Assembly (NCBI GenBank): GCA_963831385.1 | Contig: CAWHPW010000020.1 | Location: forward strand, 62,001-126,000 | Reading direction: 5' to 3' | Source of the DNA: JACVRX01 sp963831385 | GTDB lineage: Bacteria > Actinomycetota > Actinomycetes > Jiangellales > Jiangellaceae | Length of the DNA stretch: 64,000 bases | Part shown: positions 18,433 to 27,386 of the stretch, one piece after another | Layout of the letters: each line of letters starts with the position of its first letter | How positions within the stretch are numbered: position 1 is the stretch's first letter | Notes under the pieces: model-generated | Databases searched by the model: none | What the model was told of the DNA's origin: nothing | What the model saw: only the letters and a program-made list of their open reading frames with translations | Program-made: the position numbers and the translations under genes

Positions 18433-19593
18433 ATGACCGTCGAGACCGATCTGGCGGCGGCGCCCGCCGGGCCGCAGAGCCACGACGAACACGAGCTGGT
18501 TCAGCTGCTCACCCCAGAGGGAGAGCGGGTCCCCAACCCGGAGTACGACCCCCTGATCGCCGACGTCACCGACGACGACGTTCGCGGCTACTACCGCGAT
18601 CTGGTGCTCGCCCGGCGGGTCGACACGGAGGCTGTCGCGTTGCAACGGCATGGCGAGCTGGGTCTTTGGGCGAGCCTGCTGGGCCAAGAGGCTGCCCAGG
18701 TCGGGTCCGCCCGTGCACTCCAGCCGCAGGACCACGTCTTCCCGACCTACCGAGAGCACGGAGTTGCCTGGTGCCGCGGCGTCGACCCCGGACTACTGCT
18801 GGGGTTGTTCAGGGGCGTCGACCAGGGCAGCTGGGATCCTCGTGAGCACAACTTCCACCTGTACACGATCGTCATCGGCGCACAGACGCTGCACGCCACG
18901 GGATATGCGATGGGCGTCCAACGCGACGGCGCCGTGGGCACCGGCGACCCCGACCGGGACACTGCTGTCATCGCGTATTTCGGCGATGGCGCGACCAGTC
19001 AGGGCGACGTCAACGAAGCGTTCATCTGGGCGGCCGTGACCAACGCGCCAGTCGTCTTCTTCTGCCAGAACAACCAGTGGGCGATCTCAGAGCCATTGGA
19101 GCGGCAGACCCGCATCCCGCTGTACAAGCGCGCTGCCGGTTTTGGCTTCCCCGGTGTTCGCGTCGACGGCAACGACGTGCTGGCCTGCCTCGCCGTCACC
19201 AGGGCGGCATTGCAACGCGCCCGCGAGGGTGAGGGGCCGACTCTCGTCGAGGCCTACACCTATCGGATGGGTGCTCACACCACGACCGACGATCCCAGCC
19301 GGTACCGGTTGGCGGCCGATCTCGAGCATTGGAAGCTGAAGGATCCGATCGAGCGCGTGAAGGCCTACCTGACCCGCAGCGGCGGCGCCGACCACGATTT
19401 CGTCGAGTCGGTCGAGTCCGAGGCCGAAGAACTGGCCGAGCATCTGCGCACGTACTGCCGAGAGCTGCCCGACCCCGCGCCGACGTCGATCTTCGACAAC
19501 GTCTACGTCGAGCCGACGCCGACCTTGCTCCAGCAGCGGGACGAGCTGAGCGCCTACCTCGAGTCGTTCGCCGACCAGGAGGCACGCCGATGA
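18433..19593 (+). CDS. 2-oxoacid dehydrogenase E1 component, alpha subunit
   Basis: Thiamine-diphosphate-dependent decarboxylase subunit of a pyruvate or branched-chain 2-oxoacid dehydrogenase complex. It is 386 residues from ATG 18,433, which has AAGGAGG immediately upstream. The ThDP motif runs from GDGATSQGDVNEAF to NNQWAIS, and the N-terminal segment PEGERVPNPEYDP is typical of actinobacterial E1alpha. The phosphorylation-loop-like region YRMGAHTTTDDPSRYR is present. The stop overlaps the E1beta start (ATGA). The substrate (pyruvate versus branched-chain acids) cannot be settled by eye. No E3 gene is in the window. Confidence 0.93.
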   Translation: MTVETDLAAAPAGPQSHDEHELVQLLTPEGERVPNPEYDPLIADVTDDDVRGYYRDLVLARRVDTEAVALQRHGELGLWASLLGQEAAQVGSARALQPQDHVFPTYREHGVAWCRGVDPGLLLGLFRGVDQGSWDPREHNFHLYTIVIGAQTLHATGYAMGVQRDGAVGTGDPDRDTAVIAYFGDGATSQGDVNEAFIWAAVTNAPVVFFCQNNQWAISEPLERQTRIPLYKRAAGFGFPGVRVDGNDVLACLAVTRAALQRAREGEGPTLVEAYTYRMGAHTTTDDPSRYRLAADLEHWKLKDPIERVKAYLTRSGGADHDFVESVESEAEELAEHLRTYCRELPDPAPTSIFDNVYVEPTPTLLQQRDELSAYLESFADQEARR

Positions 19594-20567
19594 CGACCAT
19601 GGCGCTCGGCAAGGCGATCAACGCGGGGCTGCGCAAGGCCATGGAGGGCGACTCCAAGGTCCTGGTCATGGGTGAGGACGTCGGCAAGCTCGGCGGTGTG
19701 TTCCGCGTCACTGACGGGCTGCAGAAGGACTTCGGCGAGGACCGGGTGATCGATACCCCGCTGGCCGAGTCAGGGATCATCGGTACGGCGCTCGGCTTGG
19801 CGCTGCGTGGGTACCGGCCCGTATGCGAGATCCAGTTCGACGGCTTCGTGTTTCCCGGTTACGACCAGATCGTGAGCCAGGTTGCGAAGATGCACTTCCG
19901 CTCGGGCGGCCGGTTGAAGGTGCCCATGGTGATCCGGGTCCCGTTCGGCGGCGGAATCGGAGCCGTCGAACACCACAGCGAGAGCCCGGAGGGTTACTTC
20001 GTCCACACACCCGGTCTCAAGGTCGTCGCGGTCTCCAACCCGCCGGACGCGTACTGGATGATCCAGCAGGCGATAGCGCTCGACGACCCGGTGCTCTTCT
20101 TCGAGCCCAAGCGGCGATACTGGGACAAGGCGGACGTTGACGAGGACGGCTCGCCGGAATTGCCGCTGGCAGCAGCGCGAGTCGTGCAGGCCGGCACCGA
20201 CGCCACCGTTGTCGCATACGGGCCAATGGTGCGCACCTGCCTGGATGCCTCGACCGCCGCCGCCGAGGAGGGCCGATCGCTGGAGGTGATCGACCTTCGG
20301 TCGCTCTCGCCGATCGACATGCCGGTAGTGAACGCTTCCGTCCGTAAGACTGGCCGGTGCATCGTCGTACACGAAGCCCAGCGGACGCTCGGTGTCGGTG
20401 CGGAGATCGCGGCGCGTGTCGCCGAGGAGTGTTTCTACTCCCTCGAGGCCCCGGTCCTCCGGGTGACGGGGTACGACACCCCATATCCCCCGGCCCGGGT
20501 CGAGGAGGAGTACCTTCCCGACCTCGACCGGGTGCTCGACGGAGTCGACCGCGCGTTGGCGTTCTGA
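19590..20567 (+). CDS. 2-oxoacid dehydrogenase E1 component, beta subunit
   Basis: Partner of the upstream E1alpha in the alpha2beta2 decarboxylase. It is 325 residues from ATG 19,590, which overlaps the E1alpha stop by 4 bases and indicates coupled translation. Recognisable segments are VLVMGEDVGKLGGVFR, DTPLAESGIIGTALGLAL, EIQFDGFVFPGYDQI, GGGIGAVEHHSESPE, and the C-terminal transketolase fold with IDLRSLSPIDMP. The length matches the family. The E2 gene follows after 10 bases. Confidence 0.95.
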   Translation: MTTMALGKAINAGLRKAMEGDSKVLVMGEDVGKLGGVFRVTDGLQKDFGEDRVIDTPLAESGIIGTALGLALRGYRPVCEIQFDGFVFPGYDQIVSQVAKMHFRSGGRLKVPMVIRVPFGGGIGAVEHHSESPEGYFVHTPGLKVVAVSNPPDAYWMIQQAIALDDPVLFFEPKRRYWDKADVDEDGSPELPLAAARVVQAGTDATVVAYGPMVRTCLDASTAAAEEGRSLEVIDLRSLSPIDMPVVNASVRKTGRCIVVHEAQRTLGVGAEIAARVAEECFYSLEAPVLRVTGYDTPYPPARVEEEYLPDLDRVLDGVDRALAF

Positions 20568-20577
20568 GGGGACCGAC

Positions 20578-22039
20578 GTGAGTGACGTTTCGCAGTTCAA
20601 GCTGCCCGACGTTGGCGAGGGCCTCACCGAGGCCGAGATCGTGTCCTGGAAGGTCAAGGTCGGCGACACGATCAAGGTCAACGACGTCATCGTCGAGATC
20701 GAGACGGCGAAGTCGCTGGTCGAGCTGCCCAGTCCCTACGCGGGAGTCGTCGACGGCCTGCTCGTGGAGGAGGGGCAGACCGTGCCGGTCGGGACCCCGA
20801 TCATCGCGGTGCGCTCGGTTGCAGCCGCTGCTGCGGTGTCCACCGCGGACCCGGCGACCAAACCTGGCGATCCCGGCGGCGCCGGAGTCGTCGGTGGTTC
20901 CGCCGAAGACATGGTGCCGCAGCCGGCGCCCGCCGAACCGGAGGAGCGGCAGGCTGTGCTGGTCGGATACGGACCACGGACGACGACGGCACGCCGGCGG
21001 CCACGGAAGGATGCATCGGCCGCGCCGAGTCCGGCTTCGCCCGAGGCGTCGGCCGCGCTCACTGCCAGCTTCAACACTGTGGATCATGGCGACGTGGCGG
21101 CTGCAGCGGAGGGAACGCCACCTCGCCAAGATCAACGGATCGGGGAGCGCGACACCGGGCCGGCGGTGGTCCGGGTGCTGGCCAAGCCGCCGGTGCGCAA
21201 GCTGGCCAAGGACCTCGGGGTCGACTTGACGACCGTCATCCCGTCTGGCCCGGGCGGGACCGTCACCCGCGCCGACATCGAGGGAAGGGGCGGCACCGCC
21301 TGCCGGACGACAGGCGGGTACCGGCTGGGACGGCCAGCCGCGGGAGGAGCGGATCCCGATTCGGTCGGTCCGCAAAGCTACCGCCGCGGCAGTCGTCCAG
21401 TCCGCCTTCACCGCTCCCCACGTCACCGAGTTCGTCACCATCGATGCCACCCGCACCATGCGGCTGGTGGATCGTCTGCGGGAATCCCGGGAGTTCGGCG
21501 ATGTGCGGCTCTCTCCGCTGGCGGTACTGGCGAGAGCCATGTGCATCGCGGTCCGGCGCACGCCGGAGGTCAACGCCCGCTGGGACGAGGACGCCGGGGA
21601 GATCGTCCTCCAGCGCTTCGTCAACCTCGGCATCGCAGCGGCAACGCCTCGTGGGCTGGTCGTCCCCAACATCAAGGACGCCGATCGGCTGTCGCTGCGC
21701 GATCTCGCTGTCGCCATCAACACGCTGGCCGCGACCGCGCGAGAGGGCAAGACGCCGCCGTCGGACATGACCGGCGGGACGCTCTCGATCACGAACGTCG
21801 GTGTTTTCGGCGTCGACACGGGGACCCCGATCCTGCCGCCCGGTGAGTCCGCGATCATGGCGTTCGGGGCCGTCCGCAAGCAGCCGTGGGTGCATGGAGA
21901 CAAGGTTCGGCCGCGCTGGGTCACCACGCTCGCGCTCTCATTCGACCACCGGTTGGTTGACGGTGAGCAGGGCTCGCGGTTCCTGTCCGACGTCGCCCGC
22001 ACCCTCGAGGACCCTGCCCAGGCGCTGGTCTGGGCTTAG
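20578..22039 (+). CDS. Dihydrolipoamide acyltransferase (E2) - frameshifted as sequenced
   Basis: E2 core of the same complex, transferring the acyl group via lipoyl-lysine to CoA. The first frame (GTG 20,578) encodes the lipoyl domain (DVGEGLTEAEIVSW, lipoyl Lys in ETAKSLVELP), a linker and the E3-binding domain (KPPVRKLAKDLGVDL). The catalytic domain continues in the next frame (IPIRSVRKATAAAVVQSA, TAPHVTEF, and active-site SFDHRLVDGEQG). The switch falls at about 21,281-21,290 in an AAGGGG run; one extra base explains it. It could be a sequencing error or a real mutation. Without correction, the first frame runs on to 21,846 in unrelated sequence. It lies in an operon with E1alpha/beta. 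Confidence 0.88.
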
Positions 22040-22050
22040 CCGCTGAGCTG

Positions 22051-22080
22051 TGGCGTAGCCCGCCTACCCCGCTACGTCCA
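22051..22080. terminator. Weak hairpin between E2 and paaI (convergent)
   Basis: TGGCGTAGC (22,051-22,059) can pair with GCTACGTCCA (22,071-22,080) with one bulge and an 11-base loop, 12 bases after the E2 stop. It fits a terminator shared by two convergent genes. Confidence 0.4.
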
Positions 22081-22108
22081 TGCCTTCCCCGCACGAGAAC
22101 GGCCGCGA

Positions 22109-22558
22109 TCACGGTGCCGAATCCGCCCGAATCAGGGTGCCGCCGATCTCGCGGGAGCGGCCACGAAACAGCGCGATGTATGCCATGTCCGCCGACCCCG
22201 CGAGTCCGATGGTGACGTCGTACACGCCGTTGCGCCCGTACCGAGTGCGTTCGACGGCTTCGGCGACGAGGTCGTCACCGAGCCGAGCAGCGTTGACGAA
22301 GACGATGTCGCACGCCTGCGCGACGGTGCTGCGGTTGTACGAATTGCAGGCAAAGGCGAATGCAGAGTCCGCAAGCGCAAAGACGAGGCCACCGTGGCAG
22401 ATGCCGTGCCCGTTGACCATGTCGGGTCGGACGGTCATGGACAGCCGGGCATAGCCGGGACGCACGTCGTCCAGCGTCATGCCCAGCGCCTGCGACGCGG
22501 CGTCGTCGGCCCACATCGCCGCGGCCGACTGCTCCGCGAGCAGCTGCTGGTCATCCAT
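22109..22558 (-). CDS. paaI: Phenylacetate-pathway acyl-CoA thioesterase PaaI
   Basis: Hotdog-fold thioesterase of 149 residues. It has the PaaI signature NGHGICHGGLVFALADSAFAFACNS near 70-95 (given here in its 5' and 3' halves: NGHGICHGG and LADSAFAFACNS), including the Asp/Asn-region catalytic motif. PaaI rescues the phenylacetate pathway by hydrolysing dead-end ring-hydroxylated CoA thioesters. It overlaps the 3' end of the adjacent 3-hydroxyacyl-CoA dehydrogenase gene by 8 bases on the same strand, so it is the second gene of that operon. paaN lies 7 kb away on the other strand. Confidence 0.92.
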   Translation of the reverse strand: MDDQQLLAEQSAAAMWADDAASQALGMTLDDVRPGYARLSMTVRPDMVNGHGICHGGLVFALADSAFAFACNSYNRSTVAQACDIVFVNAARLGDDLVAEAVERTRYGRNGVYDVTIGLAGSADMAYIALFRGRSREIGGTLIRADSAP

Positions 22559-24059
22559 GAGACGTCGCCGCTGCGCGCCGGCGAACCGCGTCCGTCACCC
22601 GATATCGGTGCGGGTCCTCGGCGGCGCCGATGGCGGTGAGGACACCTTCGACCCACCGCCAGCCCACCGCGTCACCCCATTCGATCGGCCCCAGCGGATA
22701 GTTGACGCCGAGCCGCATGGCCGAATCGACGTCCTCAACGCTGGCAACGCCGGATTCGACGGCATCGGCACCGGAAGCGGCCAGCATCGCGACCGTCCGC
22801 GCGACGACGAGGGCTCGGGTATCAGGGAGGACGGTGACGTCGAGTCCTCCTGCCTGCAGGCAGCCGATGGCCGCATCGACCGCGGCCGCTGGAGCATTGG
22901 CGGGCGCTGCGATGGCGAGGCGAGTCGCGGTCGCGTAGTCGAGCGCGAGATCGACGAGCACGACAGTTTCCCCCGACTCGGTCGATACGTCCACAGCCAG
23001 CCGCCCGTCGGTGAGCCGCAGCACGACACCCGGGGCTGGCCGCAGCCGAACCGGGCCGAAATCCCTGGTTCGGATGCCGGTGAGGCCGGCTTCGGTGAGT
23101 CGCTCGACCAAGGCCTCGAGCGGATCGCCAGCACCGTTGACGACCATTCGCGGGGGAGCAGGTTGCGACGGCGCAGTCGCCGGTGCTGGCCGCTTGTCGC
23201 CCTCGTAAATCCCACGTCCCGATTTCCGGCCGAGCCGTCCCTCGGAGACCAGCGACTGCTGGAGCGCCGAGGGCGCGAACCGGGGGTCGTGGTCGAACGC
23301 CTCCCAGATACTCCGGTTGACGGCGGCATTGACATCTTGACCGATCAGGTCGGTGAGCTCGAACGGACCCATCCGAAAGCCGCCGGTCTCTCGCAACAGC
23401 GCGTCGATCGTCGCTGGATCGGCGATGCCAGCTTCGAGCAGGAGAAATGCCTCACCATAAAACGGTCGGGCGACCCGATTGACGATGAAGCCGGGCGTCG
23501 ACGCGCATCGCACCGGTGTCTTGCCCCACGCCCGAGCCGTCGCGGCCAGCGTGTCGATGACCGTCGGGTCGGTCTGCGGCGTTGCCACCACTTCCACCAG
23601 CGGCAACACCGTTGCCGGATTGAAGAAGTGCAGACCGGCCACCCGCTGGGGCTTTGTCGTGCCGGCCGCGATCTGCGCAACATCCAGGGACGACGTGTTG
23701 GTGGCGAGGATCGTCGTGCCGTCGCAGACTGCTTCCAGTTCGGCGAACAGCGCCCGCTTGACGTCGAGGTCCTCGGCGGCGGCTTCGATGACCAGGGCGC
23801 ACGGGTGCAGATCGGCGACCGAACTGGCGGCGGTGAGGCGACCGATGGTTGCTCTGGCTGCCTCGTCGGTCAGCCGGCCTTTCGCCACCGAACGGGTCAG
23901 CCTCTCCCGAGCCGCAGTGATGGCGGCGTCGGCCACACCTGGAACCGCGTCGACGAGCAAGACCCGATGGCCGGCCCGGGCGGCGACTTCGGCGATTCCG
24001 CCCCCCATCGTGCCCGCCCCGACGACGCCGATGGTCGACACCGGGCTGAGTGCGGCCAT
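22551..24059 (-). CDS. paaH: 3-hydroxyacyl-CoA dehydrogenase, PaaH/PaaC type
   Basis: NAD-dependent 3-hydroxyacyl-CoA dehydrogenase, 502 residues from ATG 24,059. The Rossmann motif GVVGAGTMGGGIAE sits at the N-terminus, NTSSLDVAQIA and GLHFFNPATVLPLVEVV follow, and then two 3HCDH C-terminal domains, the second with GVNYPLGPIEWGD. This two-domain layout of about 500 residues is typical of PaaH, which oxidises 3-hydroxyadipyl-CoA in phenylacetate degradation. Longer in-frame starts exist, but the ATG immediately before the Rossmann fold is the natural one. It overlaps paaI by 8 bases. Confidence 0.92.
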   Translation of the reverse strand: MAALSPVSTIGVVGAGTMGGGIAEVAARAGHRVLLVDAVPGVADAAITAARERLTRSVAKGRLTDEAARATIGRLTAASSVADLHPCALVIEAAAEDLDVKRALFAELEAVCDGTTILATNTSSLDVAQIAAGTTKPQRVAGLHFFNPATVLPLVEVVATPQTDPTVIDTLAATARAWGKTPVRCASTPGFIVNRVARPFYGEAFLLLEAGIADPATIDALLRETGGFRMGPFELTDLIGQDVNAAVNRSIWEAFDHDPRFAPSALQQSLVSEGRLGRKSGRGIYEGDKRPAPATAPSQPAPPRMVVNGAGDPLEALVERLTEAGLTGIRTRDFGPVRLRPAPGVVLRLTDGRLAVDVSTESGETVVLVDLALDYATATRLAIAAPANAPAAAVDAAIGCLQAGGLDVTVLPDTRALVVARTVAMLAASGADAVESGVASVEDVDSAMRLGVNYPLGPIEWGDAVGWRWVEGVLTAIGAAEDPHRYRVTDAVRRRAAATSHG

Positions 24060-24090
24060 GCCGGCGAGTCTGGCACGGGGCCGCCTGGGC

Positions 24091-24210
24091 GGCGGGGCAA
24101 GATGAGAAGCCGTTGGAGGCCAGTCCGAAGCTCGGCGCACTACCGCGGCGTCTTGGCTTGTTCCCGAGCTTCGTTCTTTAGCCTCCTACGACTTCTCATC
24201 TCGCCCCGCC
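24091..24210. repeat. 120-bp imperfect palindrome between two same-strand genes
   Basis: The 30-base outer arms at 24,091-24,120 and 24,181-24,210 are complementary at 27 of 30 positions. An inner pair, CGAAGCTCGG (24,126-24,135) and CCGAGCTTCG (24,164-24,173), is perfect. It lies between the stop of the PLP decarboxylase gene and the start of paaH, both on the minus strand. It may act as a terminator, but its size and near-perfect symmetry also fit an inserted palindromic element. Confidence 0.7.
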
Positions 24211-24255
24211 GCTCACCAGCCGAGCGTCAGAGGCGGTGCGCCCTCGACCTGAAGG

Positions 24256-25626
24256 TCAGCTATGTGCCCGGCCTGACAACACGGATTGGGCGCACTTGAT
24301 GATGGCCTCGACGCTGCGGGTGACGTCGTCGTCGGTGGTGGCCCACGAGCTGACGCTGATCCGCATGGCGGGACTGCCGTGCCAGACAGTCCCGCCGCAC
24401 CAACAGGTGCCGTCGGCTTGGATCGCCGCCACGATCCGGTCGGTGACCTCGGCGTCGCCGAACGAGACCAGCACCTGGTTGAGGGCGACCTCGTTGAGGA
24501 TTGCGAACCCGGCCGCCGACAACTCGGTGGCGAACCGGCGGGCCAGGCGGCAGTTGCGTTCGATCAGCTCGACCAGCCCGCTGCGGCCGAGCGACATGAG
24601 CGCGGCCCACACCTCGACCCCACGACCCCGCCGCGACATCTCTGGCGTGTAATCGGACGGGTTGCGCTGGCCTCCTGCGGGCGGCAGGTACGCCGCCGAC
24701 ACCGACATCGCGGCTCGCAGTGCATCAGGATCACGGACAAACGCGAGCCCGCTGTCGTACGGCACGTTGAGCCACTTGTGCGCGTCGGTTGCCCAGGAGT
24801 CGGCGTTTTCGATGCCGGCTGTCAACTGCCGCAGGCTCGGCACAGCGGTCGCCCACAGCCCGAAGGCACCGTCGACATGGACCCATGCAGCGCTCTCGCG
24901 AGCGCGCTCGCAGATTTGGCCGAGCGGGTCGACGGCGCCGGTGTTCACGTTTCCGGCCTGGGCGCAGACGATGGTCGGCCCGGCCAGGTGGGGCATCTCA
25001 TCAGCGCGCAGGCGCCCTTGATCGTCGACAGGAACGCGAACGACCCGGTTCCGCCCCAGGCCGAGCATCCCGAGCGCCTTGACCAGCGAGGAATGAACCT
25101 CGGCACCGACGATCACGTTGATCGGCGGCGCACCGAACAACCCGTCAGCTTCGACGTCCCACCCCGTCTGGGCGAGCACCGCATGCCGCGCTGCCGCCAA
25201 TGCGGTGAAGTTCGCCACGGTCGCCCCGGTCGTGAACCCGGCGGCGGTTCCTTCCGGCAGCCCGAACAGGTCGACCAGCCAGCGCAACGACACCTCTTCC
25301 ACCATGGAGGTCGCCGGTGCAACGGAACGGAAGGCCGTCTTCTGGTCCCACGCCCCTGCCAACCAGCTCGCTGCGAGTGTGGCGGGGAGCGAGCCGCCGA
25401 CGACGAAGCCGAAGAAGCGCGGCCCGGCCATCGCCGTCGTGGCTGGGGAAGCCGTCTCATCCAGGATCCGCAGGACCGCCGCTGGGTCGGTCGGCTCCTC
25501 CGGCATTGGCGCGTCCAGCGTGCTGAGCGCGGTGACCGCCTCCGGCGCCGGTGCGACCGGTCGGTCGGGTAACGCCGTCAAATAGTCGATCGCACGGTCA
25601 GCCGCATCGCGAAGCAAGGCGTCCAT
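24256..25626 (-). CDS. PLP-dependent group II decarboxylase (pyridoxal decarboxylase family)
   Basis: A 456-residue PLP enzyme of the aromatic-L-amino-acid/glutamate decarboxylase group. The ATG at 25,626 has GGAGGT 5 bases upstream. Motifs include GFTTGATVANFTAL, the PLP-contacting HVDGAFGLWA, and the Schiff-base lysine in DAHKWLNVPYDSG. Some relatives are decarboxylases and others are described as pyridoxal-dependent aspartate aminotransferase-like proteins. The substrate cannot be assigned. It is divergent from the aglEFG-type operon and followed by the long palindrome. Confidence 0.88.
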   Translation of the reverse strand: MDALLRDAADRAIDYLTALPDRPVAPAPEAVTALSTLDAPMPEEPTDPAAVLRILDETASPATTAMAGPRFFGFVVGGSLPATLAASWLAGAWDQKTAFRSVAPATSMVEEVSLRWLVDLFGLPEGTAAGFTTGATVANFTALAAARHAVLAQTGWDVEADGLFGAPPINVIVGAEVHSSLVKALGMLGLGRNRVVRVPVDDQGRLRADEMPHLAGPTIVCAQAGNVNTGAVDPLGQICERARESAAWVHVDGAFGLWATAVPSLRQLTAGIENADSWATDAHKWLNVPYDSGLAFVRDPDALRAAMSVSAAYLPPAGGQRNPSDYTPEMSRRGRGVEVWAALMSLGRSGLVELIERNCRLARRFATELSAAGFAILNEVALNQVLVSFGDAEVTDRIVAAIQADGTCWCGGTVWHGSPAMRISVSSWATTDDDVTRSVEAIIKCAQSVLSGRAHS

Positions 25627-25902
25627 TGCCACCTCCGAGTTCGAACGATTCTGCATGCTGCAGCGATCGGGTCGGACATGACGATCGCACTGCTGGATTC
25701 TTCGCCTGATCGTTGCGTCCGAGGCCGCGCGCCATGCCATCCATTCAAACCATCCGATTCCGTCGGCGCGTGATCGAATCGTTATGACACCGGCGTATCA
25801 AGGCGCTTGCCAAGCCGTTTCGCAGGCGTTTACGTGTCTTGCGGAATCCGGGACGCGGGTGTCCGCCCGCACCGGCAGCCCCCGGAAGGAGAGCTCCACA
25901 TC
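25627..25902. promoter_or_regulatory. Divergent control region between the decarboxylase and the ABC importer
   Basis: This 276-base gap holds no open frame I trust. A near-palindrome GCTTGCCAAGC (about 25,804-25,814) resembles LacI-family half-sites often found ahead of sugar-importer genes, and CGATTC/GAATCG arms lie near 25,755-25,780. A good Shine-Dalgarno (GGAAGGAGAG) precedes the importer gene. No LacI-type regulator gene is next to it, so the operator reading is weak. Confidence 0.35.
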
Positions 25903-27288
25903 ATGGTGAGAACCACGGCCCGTAAGGGCGTTCTGGCCGCTGTGTCGGCCTTCGGGCTCTCCATCGCACTGGTCGCCTGCGGCGGCGACGGCGATGGGGA
26001 CGGCGGCGACGGCGGCGGTGACGGCGACCAGGCCGCAGCCCCAGGCGACGTCGACTGCGCTGCGTACGAGCAGTACGGCGACCTCTCTGGCACGACGGTC
26101 AACGTCTACACGTCGATCGTCGCACCCGAGGACCAGGCGCATATCGACTCGTATGTGCCGTTCGAGCAGTGCACCGGCGCTGACATCGTCTACGAGGGCT
26201 CGCGTGAGTTCGAGGCCCAGCTCGTCGTCCGGATCCAGAGCGGCAACCCGCCGGACATCGCCTACGTCCCGCAGCCAGGCCTGCTCTCGACGATCGTGCG
26301 CGACTCCGATGCCGTCGTCGAGCCGTCCGCCGAGACTGCTGCGAACGTCGACGAGTTCTTCGGCGAGGACTGGAAGACCTACGGCAGCGTAGACGGCACG
26401 TTCTACGCGCCGCCCCTCGGCGCGAACGTGAAGTCCTTCGTCTGGTACTCGCCGCAGGCTTTCGCCGACGCCGGGTACGAGGTGCCGGAGACCTGGGACG
26501 ACATGATCGCGCTCTCGGACCAGATCGTGGAAGACGGCGGCATGCCCTGGTGCGCCGGCATCGGCTCCGGTGATGCCACCGGTTGGCCCGCCACGGACTG
26601 GATCGAGGACGTCATGCTCCGGACCGCCGGTCCTGAGGTCTACGACCAGTGGGTCAACCACGAGATCCCGTTCAACGACCCGCAGGTGGCCGAGGCACTG
26701 GCCACGGTTGGCGACATCCTCAAGAACGACGCCTACGTCAACGGCGGCCTGGGCGACGTGACCAGCATCGCGGCCACCGAGTTCGGTGACGCCGGCCTGC
26801 CGATTCTCGACGGCACCTGCTGGATGCACCGGCAGGCGTCGTTCTACCAGGCCAACTGGCCCGAGGGTACGGACATCAGCGAAGAGGGCCAGGTATTCGC
26901 GTTCTACCTGCCGCCGATCGACGAGGCCCAGGGCAAGCCGCTGCTCGGTGGCGCCGAGTTCGTGACCGCGTTCGCGGACCGTCCGGAGGTGCTGGCTTTC
27001 CAGCAGTTCCTCAGCTCGCCGGAGTGGGCGAACGAGAAGGCTGAGGTCTCCCCGCCGGGATGGGTGAGCGCCAACAAGGAGCTTGACATCTCGCTGCTGG
27101 TATCTCCGATCGACCGGCTAGCTGGTGAGCTGCTGCAGGACCCCGAGGCGGTATTCCGGTTCGACGGCTCGGACCTGATGCCCGGTGAGGTCGGCGCCGG
27201 CTCGTTCTGGACGGAGATGACGAGCTGGATCGCCAACGACAAACCCGACCAGGAAGTGCTCGACTCTATTGAGGCTTCCTGGCCGTAA
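25903..27288 (+). CDS. aglE: Alpha-glucoside-type ABC transporter substrate-binding lipoprotein
   Basis: Extracytoplasmic binding protein of a sugar ABC importer. From ATG 25,903 it is 461 residues with a signal peptide and lipobox LVAC (Cys26). A Gly/Asp-rich linker follows, then the solute-binding fold with VNVYTSIVAPEDQAHIDSY, a periplasmic-loop region and the C-terminal PGEVGAGSFWTEMTSWI. The overall pattern resembles AglE of alpha-glucoside systems. Two permease genes follow after a strong hairpin. No ATPase gene is linked, so the system probably borrows a shared MsiK-like ATPase. Confidence 0.85.
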   Translation: MVRTTARKGVLAAVSAFGLSIALVACGGDGDGDGGDGGGDGDQAAAPGDVDCAAYEQYGDLSGTTVNVYTSIVAPEDQAHIDSYVPFEQCTGADIVYEGSREFEAQLVVRIQSGNPPDIAYVPQPGLLSTIVRDSDAVVEPSAETAANVDEFFGEDWKTYGSVDGTFYAPPLGANVKSFVWYSPQAFADAGYEVPETWDDMIALSDQIVEDGGMPWCAGIGSGDATGWPATDWIEDVMLRTAGPEVYDQWVNHEIPFNDPQVAEALATVGDILKNDAYVNGGLGDVTSIAATEFGDAGLPILDGTCWMHRQASFYQANWPEGTDISEEGQVFAFYLPPIDEAQGKPLLGGAEFVTAFADRPEVLAFQQFLSSPEWANEKAEVSPPGWVSANKELDISLLVSPIDRLAGELLQDPEAVFRFDGSDLMPGEVGAGSFWTEMTSWIANDKPDQEVLDSIEASWP

Positions 27289-27321
27289 GGGCATCCTGGC
27301 GGTAAGCCGGATCCAGGGCCG

Positions 27322-27358
27322 CCGGCCGGGGACTACGAGGAGCGTGGTCCCCGGCCGG
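27322..27358. promoter_or_regulatory. Intercistronic hairpin between binding-protein and permease genes
   Basis: A perfect 12-base stem (CCGGCCGGGGAC and its complement) with a 13-base loop, 34 bases after the aglE stop and 29 before the first permease. Such hairpins often lower permease expression relative to the binding protein by partial termination or by protecting the upstream mRNA. Confidence 0.65.
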
Positions 27359-27386
27359 GCTCGGCCCCAACGAAGGGGTGAGGCCA

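Noticed and set aside
20017..22002. A 661-codon minus-strand frame over E1beta and E2
   Set aside because: Antisense shadow of the dehydrogenase genes; composition biased and without motifs.
21458..22039. E2 catalytic part as a separate gene starting at ATG 21,458
   Set aside because: The same frame is conserved upstream from at least 21,341 (IPIRSVRKATAAA), so the ATG is internal and the gene is a frameshifted single E2.
22479..24299. A 606-codon plus-strand frame across paaI and paaH
   Set aside because: It reads antisense through two well-supported genes; its residues are arginine/glycine-rich without motifs.
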